Assembly: GCF_045105435.1 (NCBI RefSeq)
Contig: NZ_JBGCDL010000346.1
Location: 1-21,050 of the forward strand
Length of the DNA: 21,050 nt
Source: Kordia sp045105435
Lineage (GTDB): Bacteria > Bacteroidota > Bacteroidia > Flavobacteriales > Flavobacteriaceae
Reading direction: 5' to 3'
The notes under the pieces were generated by a model. The model was not told the DNA's origin and did no database searches. It was given only the letters and a program-made list of their open reading frames with translations. Shown piece by piece: positions 7,801 to 15,085 of the stretch (within the stretch, counting starts at the first letter, position 1; every line of letters begins with the position of its first letter). The position numbers and the translations under genes were made by a program.

Positions 7801-7818
7801 CAAATATAGCTATATTTG
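7801..7818. promoter_or_regulatory. Palindromic divergent promoter core: two face-to-face -7 boxes
   Basis: CAAATATAGCTATATTTG is a perfect 18-bp palindrome. Each half contains TATATTTG, an exact match to the Bacteroidota -7 consensus TAnnTTTG: 7811-7818 reads toward the rhomboid gene (ATG 7842) and 7808-7801 reads toward the LpxL-like gene (ATG 7782). Predicted leaders are about 17 and 12 bases. No TTG lies at the ideal -33 distance on either side. It could also be a dimeric operator. Confidence 0.65.
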
Positions 7819-7841
7819 GCATGTAAAAAAGCTATTTGGAA

Positions 7842-8489
7842 ATGAATTTAGAACCAGTAACGATCGGAATAATATTAATAAACGTTTTGCCATCTCTTAA
7901 AGGTTTTGAGGACGACTCATTTATAAATAAATATTTATTCAATATCAGCGCAATTAATAACGGGCAACACTATCGCATGTTTACGTCCGGGTTTTTACAT
8001 GCAGATTTTATGCACTTGCTATTCAACATGATGACGTTGTACTTTTTTGCCGATAGTGTTATTTATCAATTTGGACCACAATATTTCTTGTTGATTTACA
8101 TTGCAAGTCTCCTTTTCGGAAATTTACTCTCATACTATTTTCATAGAAATGAACCGCATTACAGCGCTTTAGGCGCTAGTGGAGCCGTTTCTGGAATTGT
8201 ATATGCTTCTATCTTATTATTTCCCAACAATGATTTATACATCATGTTTATTCCGTTTCGAATAAAAGCGTACATCGTAGGAATAGGTTATTTGGCTTTT
8301 TCTATTTACGGAATGAAAAAAAGCTTAGGAAACATTGGACACGATGCGCATTTTGGTGGCGCTGTCGCGGGATTTGTCATAACGTTGATACTTCGCCCAA
8401 GTATATTGCAAGAAGAAACGCTCATAGTAGGTTTAATGGCAATTCCGATTGTTGTTTTATTTATTTTGACGAAACTTGGGAAAATTTAA
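7842..8489 (+). CDS. Rhomboid family intramembrane serine protease
   Basis: A 215-residue protein with six hydrophobic segments, the basic rhomboid fold. Rhomboids cut membrane-spanning substrates within the bilayer using a Ser-His dyad. Counting from ATG 7842, the nucleophile is Ser113 in GASG (ALGASGAVSG) and the general base is His170 in GHDAHFGGAVAGF. The HADFMHLLFNM segment on the second helix carries His53, His58 and Asn62, the usual His and oxyanion-stabilising positions, so the enzyme looks catalytically intact. An in-frame TTG at 7836 would add only two residues; the ATG is preferred. It diverges from the LpxL-like gene across a shared palindromic promoter. Its natural substrate is unknown. 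There is no obvious operon partner: the next gene is 105 bases downstream with its own probable promoter. Confidence 0.93.
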   Translation: MNLEPVTIGIILINVLPSLKGFEDDSFINKYLFNISAINNGQHYRMFTSGFLHADFMHLLFNMMTLYFFADSVIYQFGPQYFLLIYIASLLFGNLLSYYFHRNEPHYSALGASGAVSGIVYASILLFPNNDLYIMFIPFRIKAYIVGIGYLAFSIYGMKKSLGNIGHDAHFGGAVAGFVITLILRPSILQEETLIVGLMAIPIVVLFILTKLGKI

Positions 8490-8548
8490 AATTAATTACT
8501 TTTTCAGAAAATCTAGACCTTACAGAATAAAATAGGGGAATTTTCCTT

Positions 8549-8579
8549 TTGCGAAAGAGATAAAAAAGCGGTTTATTTG
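8549..8579 (+). promoter_or_regulatory. Probable promoter of the secreted-protein gene
   Basis: TTG at 8549-8551, a 20-base spacer, then TTTATTTG at 8572-8579 (7 of 8 matches in form to TAnnTTTG). Transcription would start near 8585, ten bases before the ATG at 8595. This argues against the in-frame TTG at 8577, which lies inside the -7 box. Confidence 0.45.
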
Positions 8580-8594
8580 TTAAAACTCATACAA

Positions 8595-9518
8595 ATGAAC
8601 ATTAAAACGATGCTTACCTTTATTATATTTTTGTCTTGCTGTGCTATCAATGCACAAATAGAGGTTAATGAGAAAGATTCAACAATTCAAGTGACGCCTA
8701 AATTCAAAAAAGGATTAAAATTAGCATATCAAGTCAAAAAAATTGATGCTACACTAGAAAGAAAAAACACGCTGTTTTATCAGTTCAATATGGAATTTAA
8801 TGAAGTTGATAAGGACTCTTTAGATATTTATATTTACTTGTCTAATGTTAAATCAGATGAACTTCGTTTTGAACTTCTTGAAAATATAAAAACACAGATT
8901 AAATACAATCCTACAACGGGAGAATATAATGTTGCTAATCGTAAACTATTGAAAAATAGCTTGTTAAATCGTTTAGAGAAAGTAGAAGAGAAGTATGTTG
9001 ATGAAAAAGAGGTGTTAGATGAACTCGCTATGGCTCGACATGAATTAACTAATGAAAAAGGAGTTTTAAATTTGATACATAAAAATGACATCAAATATTT
9101 GTTAGCTATATATAAAGAAAAACCGCTTTTTAACGTACATATAGTTGACTCACTTCCTATCATGAATCCGTATGGGTATTTTGCTAAAGAAGTGAAAGAG
9201 TACAAAGCATTTAAAACGGATAAAGGGTATGAATTTAATTTTTCTGAAAAACAAGTAATAGGCGATGGTGGTAAAGTAGTCGCTATGCAAATAGATAAAG
9301 CTTCAGAAATTAATTCAAAAAATTCTACATCAAACACTACAACTTCATTGGATGATGTTGACAAAACAACAGCACCTCCAAAAGTAGATATCTCAATAGA
9401 AGTAAATGCAATTGTAGGTACTAGCAAAGGAATTATAAAGTTATTTTACAAACGAGATACGTATGATACACCAGAATATCTTAATGAAACTATCATACAA
9501 TATATGCTAATAGAGTAG
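8595..9518 (+). CDS. Secreted protein of unknown function
   Basis: A 307-residue protein from ATG 8595. It opens with a Sec signal peptide (MNIKTMLTFIIFLSCC then AINAQ, with likely cleavage after INA), so it is exported to the periplasm or beyond. It is not a clear lipoprotein: the CC pair is followed by AINA rather than sitting in a lipobox. The mature part is rich in Lys, Glu and Asp, with alternating beta-like strands, a helical charged middle (LLNRLEKVEEKYVDEKEVLDELAMARHEL), a low-complexity Ser/Thr/Asn linker around residues 245-262, and a final beta-rich segment. I recognise no domain. Repeated phrases such as KYNPTTGEYNV suggest a beta-sandwich or lipocalin-like fold, but this is a guess. 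It has its own probable promoter and ends just before a bidirectional terminator, so it is probably monocistronic. Confidence 0.75.
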   Translation: MNIKTMLTFIIFLSCCAINAQIEVNEKDSTIQVTPKFKKGLKLAYQVKKIDATLERKNTLFYQFNMEFNEVDKDSLDIYIYLSNVKSDELRFELLENIKTQIKYNPTTGEYNVANRKLLKNSLLNRLEKVEEKYVDEKEVLDELAMARHELTNEKGVLNLIHKNDIKYLLAIYKEKPLFNVHIVDSLPIMNPYGYFAKEVKEYKAFKTDKGYEFNFSEKQVIGDGGKVVAMQIDKASEINSKNSTSNTTTSLDDVDKTTAPPKVDISIEVNAIVGTSKGIIKLFYKRDTYDTPEYLNETIIQYMLIE

Positions 9519-9539
9519 AAGATCAATACTATAAAAACA

Positions 9540-9571
9540 AAAAATCCGATCAATTACTAATCGGATTTTTT
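9540..9571. terminator. Bidirectional intrinsic terminator
   Basis: A 10-bp perfect stem AAAATCCGAT / ATCGGATTTT with a 9-base loop has T-runs on both strands. It ends the secreted-protein gene on the plus strand and would also end the leftward unit downstream of tRNA-Tyr. Confidence 0.85.
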
Positions 9572-9576
9572 ACTTT

Positions 9577-9650
9577 GTAAGGAGAGCAAGATTAAATATC
9601 CTGCTTGCTACATTGTGAAAATGAAAAGTAACGCTGCTATTGCAGCTGCA
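9577..9650 (-). other. Diverged tRNA-tail unit A (possible degraded small RNA)
   Basis: This is a degenerate second copy of the unit at 9700-9838, shifted by 168 bases. It holds GTAAGGAGAGCAAGATT at 9577-9593, a block resembling the tRNA-Tyr 3' tail. It also has a stem GCAAG / CTTGC and, 56 bases from the block start, a perfect hairpin GCTGC-TATT-GCAGC at 9633-9646. In the minus-strand direction it runs into the terminator at 9540-9571. No good promoter is seen, and a short frame across it has no start. It is either a pseudo-copy or an RNA expressed by read-through. Confidence 0.3.
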
Positions 9651-9699
9651 TCTTTTTATTTTTTAAAACTTATTTTGAAACAAGTTGTCAAAACGGTTT

Positions 9700-9735
9700 A
9701 AAAAATAAAAAGCCTACACTTCCATGTAGACTTTT
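9700..9735 (-). terminator. Leftward intrinsic terminator of unit B
   Basis: An 11-bp stem (9708-9718 with 9725-9735) has a 6-base loop. The pair 9713/9730 is a G-U on the minus strand but a C-A mismatch on the plus strand. The U-rich tail TTTTATTTTTT follows on the minus side. Both features orient it leftward, so a leftward transcript is expected to end here even though no recognised gene precedes it. Confidence 0.7.
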
Positions 9736-9742
9736 CGAGTTA

Positions 9743-9761
9743 ATGTGGGGAGAGCAGGATT
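9743..9761. repeat. Exact 19-bp copy of the tRNA-Tyr 3' end
   Basis: ATGTGGGGAGAGCAGGATT here is identical to 9909-9927, which covers the acceptor 3' strand and start of the T arm of tRNA-Tyr plus three flanking bases. The two are direct repeats 166 bases apart, and a weaker third copy lies 168 bases further left. Such duplication is typical of attachment sites left by tRNA-targeting integrases, but no integrase or cargo remains. It could equally be a tandem duplication. Confidence 0.7.
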
Positions 9762-9872
9762 ATTTCTTGATCCTATTACGTCACTCCTGCAAATAAGAAA
9801 CCAACAGCTATCGCTGTAACATTTTTTTGTTTCACTTCAAAATACAAACGTTGTTTGATTTTTCTATAAAAC

Positions 9873-9900
9873 AAAAAAACCATGTCAATTGACATGGTTT
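9873..9900 (-). terminator. Terminator of tRNA-Tyr
   Basis: AAACCATGTCAA/TTGACATGGTTT (9877-9900) is a perfect inverted repeat. On the minus strand it is followed by a run of seven T, and it begins 12 bases past the tRNA 3' end. Confidence 0.85.
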
Positions 9901-9911
9901 CTTGCTTGATG

Positions 9912-9993
<82 letters not shown>

Positions 9994-10019
9994 AACGATA
10001 TTTGTTATAAAATCGGTTG

Positions 10020-10049
10020 CAAATATACTATTGTTTTTGAACCATCCAA
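10020..10049 (-). promoter_or_regulatory. Consensus promoter of tRNA-Tyr
   Basis: On the minus strand, TTG (10049-10047), a spacer of exactly 19 bases and TATATTTG (10027-10020) match the Bacteroidota primary sigma consensus TTG-N19-TAnnTTTG completely. Transcription would start near 10013, about 20 bases before the tRNA 5' end. This is the best promoter in the window and supports the phylum call. The remaining 10054-10155 shows nothing I can support. Confidence 0.85.
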
Positions 10050-10155
10050 ACAAAAAATATACGTTTTTTTCAATTAAAAACTAACTCGTTGAAAATCAGT
10101 TTTTATATATGTAAGTTTCCAGCTGAAAATTTAATTTTACTCATAAACTCACAAC

Positions 10156-11313
10156 CTACTTCCCAAGCATTTCCTTAATCTTAGCTTCCAAAGCTGCTCC
10201 ACGTAAATTTTTCGCAGCAATTTCTCCTTTTTCATTCAAAATAAAAGTTGACGGGATAGAACGAACATTATATGTACGCGCAATTCCATCTCTAAAACCA
10301 TCTAAGTTTGAAACTTGATGCCAAGGCAATCCGTCTGTTTTAATAGCACGAATCCAATCTTCCTTAGCGTTATTCTGATTTGGACGGCCATCTAAAGAAA
10401 CACCTATAATTTCCAATCCATCTTTATGATACTTTTCATAAATTTTTACCACATTCGGGTTCTCTCTACGGCAAGGTCCACACCAAGCTGCCCAAAAATC
10501 AACAATAGTTACTTTTCCTTTTATATCATTCAAAGAAACCATTTTCCCTTCTGGGTTTGGCGCTGTAAAATTCGTAGCCATTCCGCCAACAGATGAGCGT
10601 AACATTTCTGTAGTCTTTACAAATAATTGTTCTGCAACAGGTGTTTTCTTCATATCGTCTGGAAGTGCGTCAAAAAATTGCTTTGCTTTCTGCGCAGTAA
10701 TCAATTTGTTTAGGAACAAACGATTCACTAACATCACAGATATATAGGAGCTAGGATGATCTAAAACATATTTTTCTTGATACTTAACTGCTTGCTGATC
10801 TAATGCAGTAACTTCTTTTTTTGTAGAATTAATCTTTTCAGTATCTTTCGATTTTATAGCTGCTTGATAACGCGCTCTTACCTCTTGGACATTTTTAGCC
10901 AACACTTTCGAGTCTTCAACAAACTTAAGATACTCTTGGTTGTGCTTTCCACCAGAAATTTTTGCCGCAGACAAACTGTCTTTACTTGCATCAATTGTAA
11001 TTGTTGCATTCTCTAAAAGAACATTTATATTTCCTTGCGCACCATTAATATAGATAAATCCAAGTTGTGGGTATGCTACTTTTCCTTTAAAAAGAAACTT
11101 ACCATCTTGAATAATAGCCGTATCTTTTGGTTGTGGAACGCCTTTATCATTCGGAACTTTCAAAAATGCGCGAACACCATCAGGAAGTCCATTAATAGTA
11201 GTTTCTATAGCATATCCATCTCCAGAGTTTTGTGTCTTTTTTTCGCAAGAAGCGAACAATAGTGTACCTATAATACATGTAATCACAAATACTTTCTTCA
11301 CGTTTAAATACAT
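10156..11313 (-). CDS. TlpA-family thioredoxin-like lipoprotein with N-terminal DUF4369
   Basis: A 385-residue extracytoplasmic thiol-disulfide oxidoreductase. The N-terminus has a signal with the lipobox FASC (Cys23), so it is lipid-anchored in the envelope. Residues about 34-125 match the DUF4369 beta-rich domain that precedes thioredoxin domains in many Bacteroidota. Residues 130-235 form a charged helical linker. Residues 243-385 are an AhpC/TSA-TlpA-type thioredoxin fold with the redox motif WCGPC (277-281), DFWAAWCGPCRRENP, and the cis-proline segment VRSIPSTFIL with Pro354. Both cysteines are present, so it should be redox-active, probably as a reductant of envelope proteins. Partner and substrate are unknown. 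It lies 68 bases downstream of the barrel gene on the same strand, with its own -7 box in that gap. Confidence 0.92.
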   Translation of the reverse strand: MYLNVKKVFVITCIIGTLLFASCEKKTQNSGDGYAIETTINGLPDGVRAFLKVPNDKGVPQPKDTAIIQDGKFLFKGKVAYPQLGFIYINGAQGNINVLLENATITIDASKDSLSAAKISGGKHNQEYLKFVEDSKVLAKNVQEVRARYQAAIKSKDTEKINSTKKEVTALDQQAVKYQEKYVLDHPSSYISVMLVNRLFLNKLITAQKAKQFFDALPDDMKKTPVAEQLFVKTTEMLRSSVGGMATNFTAPNPEGKMVSLNDIKGKVTIVDFWAAWCGPCRRENPNVVKIYEKYHKDGLEIIGVSLDGRPNQNNAKEDWIRAIKTDGLPWHQVSNLDGFRDGIARTYNVRSIPSTFILNEKGEIAAKNLRGAALEAKIKEMLGK

Positions 11314-11344
11314 TTTTGTTGAATAATTTTAAAAGTTAAACGCG

Positions 11345-11352
11345 CAAATTTA
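11345..11352 (-). promoter_or_regulatory. -7 box TAAATTTG for the TlpA-like gene
   Basis: TAAATTTG on the minus strand fits TAnnTTTG exactly, 32 bases upstream of the ATG at 11313. No TTG is at the ideal -33 distance, so it is only partly supported. It suggests the TlpA-like gene can be transcribed separately from the barrel gene upstream. Confidence 0.4.
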
Positions 11353-11381
11353 ACCAAATGTGTAGAATTACCCTAGAAAAA

Positions 11382-11855
11382 TTAAAATTGATAACGCACA
11401 CCAATCGCTAAATCCATTCCTAAGTCGTTATTAAAACCATCTGCAAAGCCAAATTCAGGACGTACATCTAGTGAAAGTTGCAGTGGAAAATCAAAAGAAT
11501 ACTCAATACCAATAGTACCTGCAAAAAACGCATAAAAGCCATCATTTGTCAAATTACGATTGCTACTCCAACTTCCAATTCCGCCACCAGCGCCAGCATA
11601 CCAATTAAATCCACCATCAATATTCCAAATCCATTGGTACAATCCCGTAATCTTATATGCATCGTATTCGTCGTTGTCTTTCCAACCCAAATCCAATTCC
11701 AATCGGTTATTGTCCCACAAAGCTCTCTGGTAAGAAATTTCTGTGCCAAATCCATTATTTCCGCCAATTCGCAATCCAATTGCATTCTCCGCTATTTGTT
11801 GTGCAGAAGCCGTATATCCTAAAAATAAAATACCTAAAATCACTAATTTTTTCAT
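11382..11855 (-). CDS. Small outer-membrane beta-barrel protein
   Basis: A 157-residue exported protein. Residues 1-18 are a Sec signal peptide (MKKLVILGILFLGYTASA, cleaved before QQ). The rest alternates short amphipathic strands rich in Tyr, Trp, Gly and Asn (for example GLYQWIWNIDGGFNWYAGAGGGIGSW and LSLDVRPEFGF) and ends in YQF, with the C-terminal aromatic expected of an outer-membrane barrel insertion signal. The length fits an eight-stranded barrel of the OmpA/OmpX size class. I cannot assign a substrate or a named family, and it may be structural. The ATG at 11855 is fixed by the signal peptide. The 194-base gap upstream (11856-12049), shared with the divergent dehydrogenase gene, holds only AT-rich sequence with no full promoter match. 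Confidence 0.8.
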   Translation of the reverse strand: MKKLVILGILFLGYTASAQQIAENAIGLRIGGNNGFGTEISYQRALWDNNRLELDLGWKDNDEYDAYKITGLYQWIWNIDGGFNWYAGAGGGIGSWSSNRNLTNDGFYAFFAGTIGIEYSFDFPLQLSLDVRPEFGFADGFNNDLGMDLAIGVRYQF

Positions 11856-12049
11856 GTCTTACTAATTTATATTTTTAATTTTGTTTGATGGAACAATCCA
11901 ACAACCATACCAATTACAATACATCATTTTTTTTGGATTAATTTCACATGTTAATATCTTATTGTGATACGTTACATGTTTCTTATTTATAACTAAAAAA
12001 ATAAGTTTATATTGCTGCAAAAATTACACAAAGCACGCAAAACATTGAC

Positions 12050-14968
12050 ATGAAGGCGAAATTAGAACAATTGAAAGCTATTTTTTCGGGTACTATTTTT
12101 TATGATGATCTACACAGAATATTATACGCAACAGATGCATCTGTATATCGTAAACTACCGTTAGCAGTTGCCTATCCTAAAAACACAGCCGATTTAAAAG
12201 AATTGATCAAATTTGCACAGACAAACAATACGTCGCTCATTCCAAGAACAGCAGGAACTTCGCTGGCAGGACAATGTGTTGGAGAAGGAATTGTAGTAGA
12301 TGTTTCAAAGCACTTTACAAAAATTTTAGACATTGACACAAATGCAAAAACGGTTACGGTGCAACCTGGAGTCGTACGAGATGCATTAAACAATGAATTA
12401 AAGCCACTCAATTTATTTTTTGGACCGAACACTTCTACGTCCAATCGTTGTATGATTGGCGGAATGGTAGGTAACAATTCATCAGGAACAACTTCGATAC
12501 AATATGGCGTTACGCGCGATAAAATCATTGCGATGGATGTATTACTGTCAGATGGAAGCGAAGTGACTTTTGGCGATATCACTACGGAAGAATTCCATCA
12601 AAAACGCGCTTTGCAAACGCTTGAAGGCGCGATCTATCAAAAAATATATGACATACTGATTGATAGTAACAATCAATCGAGAATACGAATCGAATTTCCA
12701 AAAGAAGCCATTCACAGACGAAATACAGGGTATGCGATTGACGAATTGTTAAAAGCAAAACCATTTTCGGCAGACGGAAAAACGTTCAATATGTGTCAAT
12801 TGCTCTCTGGAAGTGAAGGAACGCTTGCGTTTACAACAAAAATTACGCTTCAATTAGACGAATTGCCGCCAACAGAAAGTTGTGTAATTGCGGCACATTA
12901 TGAAAGTATCGAAGATTGTTTGCAATCGGTTTCATTAACCATGCAGCACAATCTGTTTACTTGTGAAATGATGGATAAAATCATTTTAGATTGTACAAAG
13001 TCAAATCTGGCGCAAGCCAAAAACAGATTTTTCGTAAAAGGCGATCCGCAAGCAATATTATTACTTGAATTACGATCAAACTCAAAAGAAGACTTGCAAA
13101 CACAGGCAAATGCACTGTTAGCTTCCATAAAAAAAGAAGGGAAAAGTTACCATTATCCAGTTTTAATTGGAAATGAAATTAACAAAGCGATGGAATTGCG
13201 CAAAGCAGGTTTAGGCTTATTAGGAAATATTATTGGCGACAAAAAAGCCGTGGCATGTATTGAAGATACTGCGGTTGCTTTAGAAGATTTATCAAATTAT
13301 ATAGCTGAATTTTCTCAATTGATGGAAAAATATCAGCAAAAAGCCGTGTATTATGCACATGCTGGTGCGGGCGAATTGCATTTACGACCAATTTTGAACT
13401 TAAAGAAGCAAGAAGATGTCGTATTATTCCGAAAAATAACGTACGATGTTGCGCGATTGGTCAAAAAATATAAAGGTTCATTTAGTGGCGAACACGGTGA
13501 TGGAATTGTGCGCGCAGAGTTCATTCCTGTGATGATAGGCGAGAAGAACTATGAATTATTAAAAGAAGTAAAAGCTGTTTTTGATTCGAACAATATCTTC
13601 AATCCTGGAAAAATTGTCGATGCAGCCAAAATGGATACGTCTTTACGTTATGAAATCGATCGCAAAGAGCCAGAAATTGAAACCTTATTTGATTTCTCAG
13701 ACAATCAAGGAATATTACGTGCCGCAGAAAAGTGCAATGGTTCGGGCGATTGTAGAAAACCAGCTTCTTTCTCAGGAACCATGTGTCCAAGCTACAGAGC
13801 AACGTTGAACGAAAAGGACACGACACGTGCACGCGCCAATGCATTGCGAGAGTTTTTAACGGTTTCGGAGAAAAAAAATAAATTTGATTATACAGAATTA
13901 AAAGATGTTTTTGACTTGTGTTTAAGCTGTAAAGCATGCGCGAGCGAATGTCCAAGTAATGTAGATGTGGCTGCATTAAAAGCAGAATTTTTACATCAAT
14001 ATTATAAATCAAATAAACCTACTTTTCGTGACAAAGCGTTTGCGTTTTCAACGAAATCGAATCGATTGGCGAGTAAATTTTCAGGACTTTCAAACTTTGT
14101 TAAAACAAATGGATTTACTTCAAAAATCATCAAAAATAAGCTAGGAGTTGCGCAAGAACGCACATTGCCTGTTAATTCAAGTAAAACTTTAGATAAAATA
14201 ATTCAAAAATCAATAAATCAGTTAAATATAAATATTTCAAAAGCTAAAAAAGTATATATTTTTAGTGATGAATTCACCAATTACTTGGAATCTGAAATTG
14301 GACAAGACGCATTGATCGTATTATCGAAATTAGGTTATGAAATTAAGTATGTTAAGCACGAAGAAAGCGGACGTACATTTATCTCAAAAGGTTTCTTGCC
14401 AGAAGCAAAAAAAGTAGCAAATACAAATGTTTCAATCTTTAAAAATATCATCAATGAAAATGCGGTTTTAGTCGGAATTGAACCTTCTGCAATCTTAACA
14501 TTTCGCGACGAATATATCCGTTTGGCAGATGATAAAGAAGCTGCAAAGCAAATTGCAAAACATACGTTTTTACTAGAAGAATTCCTTGCGGAAGAAATTA
14601 AAAACGGCGAAATCACTTCAGAATCCTTTACGGAAGAAACTAAAAACATCAAAATCCACGTGCATTGCTATCAAAAAGCATTATCGAATCAAAAATGTAC
14701 GTACGACATCTTAAATCTTCCAAAAAACTACAAACCAACCATTATAGCTTCAGGTTGCTGTGGAATGGCAGGTTCATTCGGATATGAAAAAGAACATTAC
14801 GAAGTCAGTATGAAAGTGGGCGAGCAGTCCTTATTTCCTGCGGTAAGAGCTGCGGAAGTAAACACAATTATTGCGGCAAACGGAACAAGTTGCAGGCATC
14901 AAATAAAAGATGGTACGGACAAAGAAGCGTTGCATCCGATTACTGTTTTGAGAAAAGCGTTGGTTTAG
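12050..14968 (+). CDS. FAD-linked oxidase / Fe-S fusion dehydrogenase (YdiJ-like, D-2-hydroxyacid)
   Basis: A 972-residue multidomain enzyme. The N-terminal part is a PCMH-type FAD domain (residues about 20-265; PRTAGTSLAGQCVGEGIVVDVSKHF and GGMVGNNSSGTTSIQYG bind FAD). It is followed by an FAD-oxidase C-terminal domain (to about 525; YYAHAGAGELHLRP and GSFSGEHGDGIVRAEF). A ferredoxin-like region has Cys562 and Cys568 in CNGSGDCRK, and the 4Fe-4S motif CLSCKACASECP (Cys624, 627, 630, 634). The C-terminal third is GlpC/CCG-like, with VHCYQKAL, SGCCGMAGSFGYEKEH (Cys903-904) and NGTSCRHQI. The layout matches E. coli YdiJ, a D-2-hydroxyglutarate dehydrogenase, and related D-lactate dehydrogenases. 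It probably oxidises a D-2-hydroxyacid and passes electrons to the respiratory chain. The substrate is not decidable from sequence. It stands alone. Its TAG stop is the start of a repeat block. Confidence 0.9.
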   Translation: MKAKLEQLKAIFSGTIFYDDLHRILYATDASVYRKLPLAVAYPKNTADLKELIKFAQTNNTSLIPRTAGTSLAGQCVGEGIVVDVSKHFTKILDIDTNAKTVTVQPGVVRDALNNELKPLNLFFGPNTSTSNRCMIGGMVGNNSSGTTSIQYGVTRDKIIAMDVLLSDGSEVTFGDITTEEFHQKRALQTLEGAIYQKIYDILIDSNNQSRIRIEFPKEAIHRRNTGYAIDELLKAKPFSADGKTFNMCQLLSGSEGTLAFTTKITLQLDELPPTESCVIAAHYESIEDCLQSVSLTMQHNLFTCEMMDKIILDCTKSNLAQAKNRFFVKGDPQAILLLELRSNSKEDLQTQANALLASIKKEGKSYHYPVLIGNEINKAMELRKAGLGLLGNIIGDKKAVACIEDTAVALEDLSNYIAEFSQLMEKYQQKAVYYAHAGAGELHLRPILNLKKQEDVVLFRKITYDVARLVKKYKGSFSGEHGDGIVRAEFIPVMIGEKNYELLKEVKAVFDSNNIFNPGKIVDAAKMDTSLRYEIDRKEPEIETLFDFSDNQGILRAAEKCNGSGDCRKPASFSGTMCPSYRATLNEKDTTRARANALREFLTVSEKKNKFDYTELKDVFDLCLSCKACASECPSNVDVAALKAEFLHQYYKSNKPTFRDKAFAFSTKSNRLASKFSGLSNFVKTNGFTSKIIKNKLGVAQERTLPVNSSKTLDKIIQKSINQLNINISKAKKVYIFSDEFTNYLESEIGQDALIVLSKLGYEIKYVKHEESGRTFISKGFLPEAKKVANTNVSIFKNIINENAVLVGIEPSAILTFRDEYIRLADDKEAAKQIAKHTFLLEEFLAEEIKNGEITSESFTEETKNIKIHVHCYQKALSNQKCTYDILNLPKNYKPTIIASGCCGMAGSFGYEKEHYEVSMKVGEQSLFPAVRAAEVNTIIAANGTSCRHQIKDGTDKEALHPITVLRKALV

Positions 14969-15067
14969 AGTCACTGCGCTCTTAGAATGTTTGTATTGAT
15001 TTTGCTTCTTAAACTGCTATGAAACGTCTTTACGAGCGTTTTAGTAAAAACGTGCGGCAATCGTCTC
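14965..15067 (+). repeat. Second copy of the composite stop-anchored repeat (TTAGA monomers plus REP-like element)
   Basis: The block starts TTAGAGTCACTGCGCTC at 14965, a 17-base monomer whose TAG is the stop codon of the preceding gene. A second TTAGA at 14982 follows exactly 17 bases later, with a longer last monomer ending in TTTTGCTTC. After TTAAACTGCTATGAA comes CGTCTTTACGAG (15025), a 16-base hairpin CGTTTT-AGTA-AAAACG, and GTGCGGCAATC (to 15063). This is the same module order as the minus strand of 701-917. It accounts for the first third of the 14969-15344 gap. Confidence 0.7.
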
Positions 15068-15085
15068 TTAATAACTCAAAACGTC

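Larger units (their letters stand above)
9700..9838 (-). ncRNA. Candidate small RNA unit B downstream of tRNA-Tyr
   Basis: A leftward unit with its own near-consensus promoter: TTG at 9874-9872, a 19-base spacer, and AACGTTTG at 9852-9845. It ends at its own terminator at 9700-9735, predicting a transcript of about 138 bases. In transcript order it holds a perfect hairpin ACAGC-GATA-GCTGT (9817-9804), a stem GCAGGA / TCCTGC, then AATCCTGCTCTCCCCACAT, which is identical to the 3' tail of tRNA-Tyr, then the terminator. It also contains a 19-codon frame starting with GTG at 9835 (VKQKNVTAIAVGFLFAGVT), so a hydrophobic micropeptide is an alternative. I recognise no named RNA family. Existence of a transcript is inferred. 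Confidence 0.35.

Noticed and set aside
7783..7803. TTG start at 7803 for the LpxL-like protein
   Set aside because: The codon lies inside the -7 box TATATTTG; ATG 7782 fits the transcript and the family N-terminus.
8577..8594. TTG start at 8577 for the secreted protein
   Set aside because: It is part of the probable -7 box; ATG 8595 gives a standard signal peptide.
9743..9835. Second complete tRNA gene
   Set aside because: Only the 3' acceptor/T-arm block matches; no anticodon arm or 5' acceptor strand is present.
12172..12582. Long antisense frames inside the dehydrogenase, ggt, aroC and symporter genes
   Set aside because: They are shadows of strongly recognised genes on the other strand, with no start context or protein-like composition of their own.
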